A stretch of DNA of 16,070 bases, taken from positions 1-16,070 of the forward strand of contig JAEXKM010000123.1 in assembly GCA_023445705.1 (NCBI GenBank). Reading direction: 5' to 3'. The stretch is from Pseudomonadota bacterium. Its GTDB lineage: Bacteria > Pseudomonadota > Alphaproteobacteria > Caulobacterales > Caulobacteraceae. The position numbers and the translations under genes were made by a program. This document shows positions 11,822 through 16,070 of the stretch, piece by piece; position 1 is the stretch's first letter, and every line of letters begins with the position of its first letter. Below the pieces are notes generated by a model. That model had not been told where the DNA came from, searched no databases, and saw only the letters and a list, made by a program, of their open reading frames with translations.

Positions 11822-14800
11822 TCACCAGCTATCGATCCAGCGCAGCTTCTTCTCGGTACGGACCGGCAGCGGAGGCAGGGATTTCAAGCCTGCGAGCACC
11901 CAGCGCCGGGTGTCGGCAGGGTCGATCACATCATCGAGCGACGGGCTCATGGCCTGGGAGAGCGCCTTGCCGCGGGCATAGGCGGCCGCGACCATGTCAT
12001 CGAACTTCGCCTTGCGGGCGGCGGGATCCTCGATCGCAGCCAGTTCGTTGCGGTAGCCGAGCTTGACCGAACCTTCGAGCCCCATGCCCCCGAACTCGCC
12101 GGTCGGCCAGGCCACCGTGAACATGGCCGCCTGGTACGAGCCTCCCGTCATGGCGATGGCGCCCAGGCCATAGCTCTTGCGCAGCACCACCGAGAACACC
12201 GGCACGGTGAGGTTCGCGCCGATGACGAAGAGGCGCGAGCAGTGACGGATCAGCCCGGTCTTCTCAGCCTCCGGCCCTACCATGTTGCCGGGCGTATCAG
12301 AGAGCGACAGCAGCGGGATATCGAAGGCTTCGCACAGTTGCAGGAAACGCGCGGCCTTGTCTGAAGCGTCGGAATCGATCGCCCCGCCCAGGTGCTGGGG
12401 ATTGTTGGCGAAGACGCCCACCGGACGCCCCTCGATCCGGATGAAGGCGGTGACCATGGCCAGGCCGAACTTCGGACGCAGCTCCAGGACCGAGCCGTCG
12501 TCGGCGATCAACTCGATGACCTTGCGGATGTCATAGACCCGCAGGCGGTTCTCCGGGATTGCACGACGCAGCAGCCGCTGGTCCGCGCAGGACCAGTCCG
12601 CGACCGGCCCCTGAAAGTAGGAGAGGTACTGCTTGGCCAGGCGCACGGCGTCGGCCTCGTCCTCGGCCAGAACATCGATCGTGCCGTTCTCCTGCATCAC
12701 CTTGATCGGGCCGATCTCTTCGGGTCGGAAGACCCCGAGCCCGCCCCCCTCGACCATGGCCGGGCCGCCCATGCCCAGGGCGGAATCCTTGGTGGCGATG
12801 ATGACGTCGCAACAGCCGAGGATGGCCGCGTTGCCGGCGAAGCAGCGGCCCGAATTGATTCCGACCAGCGGGACCGCGCCGGACAACCGGCCCCAGAACT
12901 CGAAGCCGCGGACGAAGCCGCCGCCCTCGGTGTCGCCCGGACGGCCGCCGCCTCCTTCGGTGAAGAACACAGTGGGCAAGCGCCAGCGCGCGGCGATCTC
13001 GCTCATCCGGTCGAGCTTCTCGTGGTTGTGCGAGCCTTGAGTGCCGGCGAGCACGGTGTAGTCGTAGGCCATCACCGCCACCCGAGACTTCTCTTCGGGA
13101 AAGCGGTCGCCGTTCACCGCGCCCAGGCCCATGACCATGCCGTCGGCCGGGGTCTGCTCGATCAGCTCCTGCGTCGTGTTGCGACGGCGGCGCGCGGCCA
13201 CCACCAGCGAGCCATATTCGGTGAAGCTGCCGGGATCGCAGAGATCGGCGATGTTTTCACGTGTCGTGCGCTGACCGGTCTTCCGCCGCCGCGCGGCCGC
13301 GTCCGGACGCGCCTCGTCCAGGGCGAACCTGTGACGCTCCAACACCTCGGCCAGATCGGGCCGGATGTGATCCAGGTCGATCTCTTCGTCGGCCGCGACG
13401 CCGCCGCCGGCCACCTCCGCTGGCTCCACAAAGGCCATGGCGTGCCCCTCGAACACCGTGTCGCCCTCGCTGACAGCGATTAGGCGAACGATACCGGAGA
13501 CGTCGGCTGGGACGACGTGCTCCATCTTCATCGCCTCCATGACGAAGAGCGGCTGGCCTTCGCGCACCTCGTCGCCGGCCGCGGCCACCATCCCGATGAC
13601 GGTGCCCTGTAGCGGAGCGCGGACCGCGCGCGTCCCCGCGGGTCCGTCGACCTCGTGGTCGTCGCCCGACGCGGCGACCGCCGCCTTGCCGTGATTGAGC
13701 ACCGCCAGCGGATCCGAGGAGTCGACCTGGGCGCCGGCGCGCTTGGGCCCGGTCGGCGCGGCGTCGAAATAGAGCTTTCGAGCAGGCTCGGCGGCGGCCA
13801 GCTCGCCCATGCGCTCTTCGATGAAACGAGTATGGGTCTCGCCCGCCAAGGCGTCGGGATGGGCAAGCAGGCTCTGGAGGAATTCGATATTGGTCGGCGC
13901 GCCGGTGATCTTGAACTCCGAAAGCGCGCGGCGCGCCTTCGCGGCGGCGGCTGCAAGGTCCGGCGCATGCGCCACCAGCTTGGCCAGCAGCGAGTCGAAG
14001 CGCGCACTCGTGCGATAGCCCGCATAGCCGAAGCCATCGACGCGCACCCCCGGGCCAGAGGGCGGCTCATAGGCCGACAGCACGCCGCCGGACGGTTTGG
14101 CCGAGCCGTCCGGATTCAGGGTCTCCAGGTTGACCCGCGCCTGGATCGCCACACCCCGCGGCTTGGGGACGTCCGCTTGGGTCACGCCGAGTTCGGCCAA
14201 CGAACGACCGCGCGCGATCTCGATCTGAAGCCGGACGAGATCGAGGCCCGTGACGGCCTCGGTCACGGTATGCTCGACCTGCAGCCGGGGATTGGCCTCG
14301 ATAAAGACCGCGCGGTCGCCATCCACCAGGAATTCGATCGTTCCGAGACTGCGGTAGTCGAGGGCGCGGCCCAGGGCCACCGCCGCCTCGAACAGCCGCT
14401 CTCGCAGCTCCGGCGCCAGGGTGGCCGCAGGCGCGATCTCGATCACCTTCTGGCGTTGGCGCTGCAGGCTGCATTCGCGATCCCAGAGATGCGAGACGAC
14501 CTTACCGTCACCGATGATCTGCACCTCGATGTGGCGCGCGCGGGGCAGGAACTCCTCGACATAGAGCGAGCCGTCGCCGAACGCGGCCTCGGCTTCGGAG
14601 GCGCAGCGCTCGAAGGCCTCGGTCAGTTCGATCTCAGAACGGGCCGGGCGCATCCCGCGCCCGCCGCCGCCCGCCACCGCCTTGATCATCACCGCGCCGC
14701 CATCGCCCAGCCCCCGCAGAAAGGCGCGGGCGCCGGCGAGGGTGACGCCGCCCTCCAGTCCGGCCAGGATCGGGACACCGTGCTCAGCGGCCAGCGCGCG

Positions 14801-15151
14801 CGCCCTGCCCTTGTCGCCGAAGAGTTCGAGCGCCTCCGGCGAAGGCCCCACGAAGGCGACCCCTGCGGCCTGGCACGCGCGAGCAAAGCCGGCGTTCTCG
14901 GAAAGGAAGCCATATCCGGGATGGACCGCGTCGCAGCTATGCTCGCGCGCGATCGCCAGGACCTGCGCGCCGTCGAGATAGGCGGCTGGGCCATCGCCAA
15001 CGATCGCCCGGGCGCTGTCTGCGGTGCGGACGTGCAGGGACCCGGCGTCGTCGCCGGAGTAGACGGCCAATGTCTCTATACCCATCTCCGCGGCGGTGCG
15101 GGCGATGCGGATGGAGATCTCGCCACGGTTGGCGATCAGCAGCTTCTTCAC
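11822..15151 (-). CDS. Single-chain biotin-dependent acyl-CoA carboxylase (BC-BCCP-CT fusion)
   Basis: The 1109-residue protein combines three activities. Biotin carboxylase (1 to about 450) has ATP-binding K114 and K157, the glycine loop GGGGRGMR (161-168), and catalytic E285, R289 and E293 in FIEANPRLQVEH. The biotin carrier domain (about 505-575) has biotinylated K542 in EAMKMEH. A carboxyltransferase (about 600-1109) contains MAYDYTVLAGTQGSHNHEK and LGMGGPAMVEGGG. It should carboxylate an acyl-CoA (acetyl, propionyl or longer) to a malonyl-type product. Single-chain enzymes of this order are known as long-chain acyl-CoA carboxylases. The start is GTG at 15151 with GAGGG nine bases upstream; there is no nearby ATG. 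The tandem-TetR gene ends 54 bases upstream on the same strand and probably regulates it. One oddity: the usual QRRHQK of the ATP site reads QRQRQK (230-235). Confidence 0.95.
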   Translation of the reverse strand: MKKLLIANRGEISIRIARTAAEMGIETLAVYSGDDAGSLHVRTADSARAIVGDGPAAYLDGAQVLAIAREHSCDAVHPGYGFLSENAGFARACQAAGVAFVGPSPEALELFGDKGRARALAAEHGVPILAGLEGGVTLAGARAFLRGLGDGGAVMIKAVAGGGGRGMRPARSEIELTEAFERCASEAEAAFGDGSLYVEEFLPRARHIEVQIIGDGKVVSHLWDRECSLQRQRQKVIEIAPAATLAPELRERLFEAAVALGRALDYRSLGTIEFLVDGDRAVFIEANPRLQVEHTVTEAVTGLDLVRLQIEIARGRSLAELGVTQADVPKPRGVAIQARVNLETLNPDGSAKPSGGVLSAYEPPSGPGVRVDGFGYAGYRTSARFDSLLAKLVAHAPDLAAAAAKARRALSEFKITGAPTNIEFLQSLLAHPDALAGETHTRFIEERMGELAAAEPARKLYFDAAPTGPKRAGAQVDSSDPLAVLNHGKAAVAASGDDHEVDGPAGTRAVRAPLQGTVIGMVAAAGDEVREGQPLFVMEAMKMEHVVPADVSGIVRLIAVSEGDTVFEGHAMAFVEPAEVAGGGVAADEEIDLDHIRPDLAEVLERHRFALDEARPDAAARRRKTGQRTTRENIADLCDPGSFTEYGSLVVAARRRRNTTQELIEQTPADGMVMGLGAVNGDRFPEEKSRVAVMAYDYTVLAGTQGSHNHEKLDRMSEIAARWRLPTVFFTEGGGGRPGDTEGGGFVRGFEFWGRLSGAVPLVGINSGRCFAGNAAILGCCDVIIATKDSALGMGGPAMVEGGGLGVFRPEEIGPIKVMQENGTIDVLAEDEADAVRLAKQYLSYFQGPVADWSCADQRLLRRAIPENRLRVYDIRKVIELIADDGSVLELRPKFGLAMVTAFIRIEGRPVGVFANNPQHLGGAIDSDASDKAARFLQLCEAFDIPLLSLSDTPGNMVGPEAEKTGLIRHCSRLFVIGANLTVPVFSVVLRKSYGLGAIAMTGGSYQAAMFTVAWPTGEFGGMGLEGSVKLGYRNELAAIEDPAARKAKFDDMVAAAYARGKALSQAMSPSLDDVIDPADTRRWVLAGLKSLPPLPVRTEKKLRWIDSW

Positions 15152-15160
15152 GTCAGCGTT

Positions 15161-15201
15161 CCCTCGGGCTTTTCCCCTACTTTGCCCGGGCGCCGCGAGG
15201 G
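15161..15201 (-). promoter_or_regulatory. Intercistronic inverted repeat covering the carboxylase ribosome binding site
   Basis: On the minus strand CCCTCG (15201-15196) can pair with CGAGGG (15166-15161), which contains the Shine-Dalgarno GAGGG of the carboxylase GTG start. The loop is 29 bases and includes the palindrome GCCCGGGC. The six-base GC stem could reduce initiation unless translation of the TetR gene opens it. Confidence 0.3.
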
Positions 15202-15205
15202 ACGT

Positions 15206-16070
15206 CTACGCCTGGCGGGACAACAGGCCTTCGAAGAACGGGCGCACATAGAGGGCGGCGGCGGTGTGCGGCGTGACCCCTTGCGCCCAATCTCCCAGCT
15301 CAGCCGCGGCGTTGATCATCGCGGTGAGCATCTGAGCGGCGATGTTCACGTCGACCGGCCGCAGGGATCCGTCGGCCACGCCGTCCGAGATCAGCGAGGC
15401 GAAGCGATCGGAAATACGATCGAACTTGGCGACCAGTTGAGGCTGCATCCCCTCGGGGGCCGATGATAGCGCCGAGGCCCGCAGGAGGGGCGCATTGCCG
15501 GTCATCTGGTACTCCACCAGGGCGGTGGCGGCGGTGGCCAGAGTCTGGAAGCCGTTGTTGGAGCTGGCTTCGGCCTGCCGGATCGCGCGGCGCATCACGT
15601 CGAACGTACGCTCGAAGCAGGCCACCACCAGCTCATCCTTGGTCTCATGGTGATGGTAGAAGGCGCCCTTGGTGACGTTCAGCCGAGCCGAGATCTTCTC
15701 GACCGAGGCGCCTAGATAGCCGTGCTCGTTGATGAGCTGGGTCGCAGCCCTCAGGAAGAGTTCCTTGGAAGCCTCCGCGCCCTGGCTCTCGGGGATCAGG
15801 CTGGGAAGGGCGATCGGCGCCCAGGAGAGCCCCGGCGCGGCCAGGCCGTCGGCCATGATCGAATGGACCCGGTGCGAGACCCGCGCGAAATCGTCGGGAT
15901 CGTGACGGTGCAGCCAGACCACCGCCCAAAGCACCTCCGAGACCACCAGGTGCGCTCGCGCGCCCAAGGCCGAGCGTGACAGCCCCTGCGTCTCGGGTCC
16001 GGCGACCAACCCTCGGATCTTCCGGAACATGTCGACATAGGCCGCATTGACCGGCGCGTGGTTGAGGGCG
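15206..16070 (-). CDS. TetR-family regulator with two TetR modules (5' end outside window)
   Basis: The frame stays open from the stop at 15208-15206 to the right edge. An ATG at 16030 exists but has no Shine-Dalgarno sequence, and the 13 codons before it (ALNHAPVNAAYVD) read as protein. Numbered from 16030, residues 89-135 are a TetR DNA-binding domain (AATQLINEHGYLGAS, VEKISARLNVTKGAFYHHHETKDEL), followed by a helical ligand domain to 274. The roughly 80 residues before that HTH resemble the C-terminal ligand domain of another TetR protein (SEVLWAVVWLHRHDPDDFARVSHRVHSIMADGL). So this is probably a tandem TetR protein of about 400 residues whose first HTH lies outside the window. It sits 54 bases upstream of the acyl-CoA carboxylase, its likely target. 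The ligand may be an acyl-CoA or related acid, by inference only. Confidence 0.85.
   Translation of the reverse strand, partial: ALNHAPVNAAYVDMFRKIRGLVAGPETQGLSRSALGARAHLVVSEVLWAVVWLHRHDPDDFARVSHRVHSIMADGLAAPGLSWAPIALPSLIPESQGAEASKELFLRAATQLINEHGYLGASVEKISARLNVTKGAFYHHHETKDELVVACFERTFDVMRRAIRQAEASSNNGFQTLATAATALVEYQMTGNAPLLRASALSSAPEGMQPQLVAKFDRISDRFASLISDGVADGSLRPVDVNIAAQMLTAMINAAAELGDWAQGVTPHTAAALYVRPFFEGLLSRQA

Noticed and set aside
13655..15466. Plus-strand 603-codon open frame opposite the carboxylase and TetR genes
   Set aside because: It lies antisense to intact biotin carboxylase and TetR coding sequence and shows Arg/Gly/His-rich shadow composition with no domain.
1..16070. CRISPR arrays, tRNA/rRNA genes, insertion sequences, prophage genes
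   Set aside because: No regularly spaced repeats, cloverleaf-like sequence, transposase or phage protein was found on either strand by reading.

Overview
This is a GC-rich bacterial chromosome segment with strong third-position G/C in its genes. The gene content looks like an alphaproteobacterium of the Caulobacter/Phenylobacterium group: a soluble PAS chemoreceptor ending in WEEF, a small LuxR-type HTH protein with a C-terminal membrane helix, a tandem TetR protein and AMP-forming acyl-CoA metabolism. The taxon is an inference; no rRNA or tRNA gene is present to fix it.

Layout, left to right. Positions 1-1870 (minus strand) hold a GT-A-like glycosyltransferase followed by the N-terminal membrane domain of an ABC exporter cut off by the window edge. 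The 199-base gap between them carries a dyad CGTACAA-N9-TTGTACG. Positions 2102-4543 (plus strand) hold an AMP-forming acyl-CoA synthetase, a strong GC hairpin, and an orphan nucleotidyltransferase. The stop codon of the nucleotidyltransferase overlaps that of a convergent soluble chemoreceptor (4540-6078, minus). A 483-base AT-richer divergent gap with several dyads follows. Then come a WbpE-like sugar aminotransferase (6562-7725), a structured leader, and a MoxR ATPase plus CoxE-type VWA protein pair (7852-10171), all plus strand.

From 10148 to the right edge everything is on the minus strand. A probable small operon reads 11707 to 10148: LuxR-HTH/membrane-helix protein, an 89-residue ORF nested in it out of frame, a 114-residue helical protein, and a 144-residue multi-pass membrane protein. 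Upstream of it sits a tandem-TetR regulator (partial, 15206-16070) followed by a 1109-residue single-chain acyl-CoA carboxylase with biotin carboxylase, biotin carrier and carboxyltransferase in one polypeptide (11822-15151).

How the genes work together. Two blocks concern acyl-CoA metabolism (synthetase; TetR plus carboxylase). Two concern the cell envelope or glycans (glycosyltransferase, possibly the ABC exporter; WbpE-like aminotransferase). MoxR and CoxE form a chaperone-like pair with no client encoded nearby. The least explained part is 10148-11707, where codon-position composition, a strong Shine-Dalgarno sequence and hairpins indicate an overprinted small gene inside the linker of a membrane-tethered regulator. 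No CRISPR array, insertion sequence, phage gene, rRNA or tRNA was seen.
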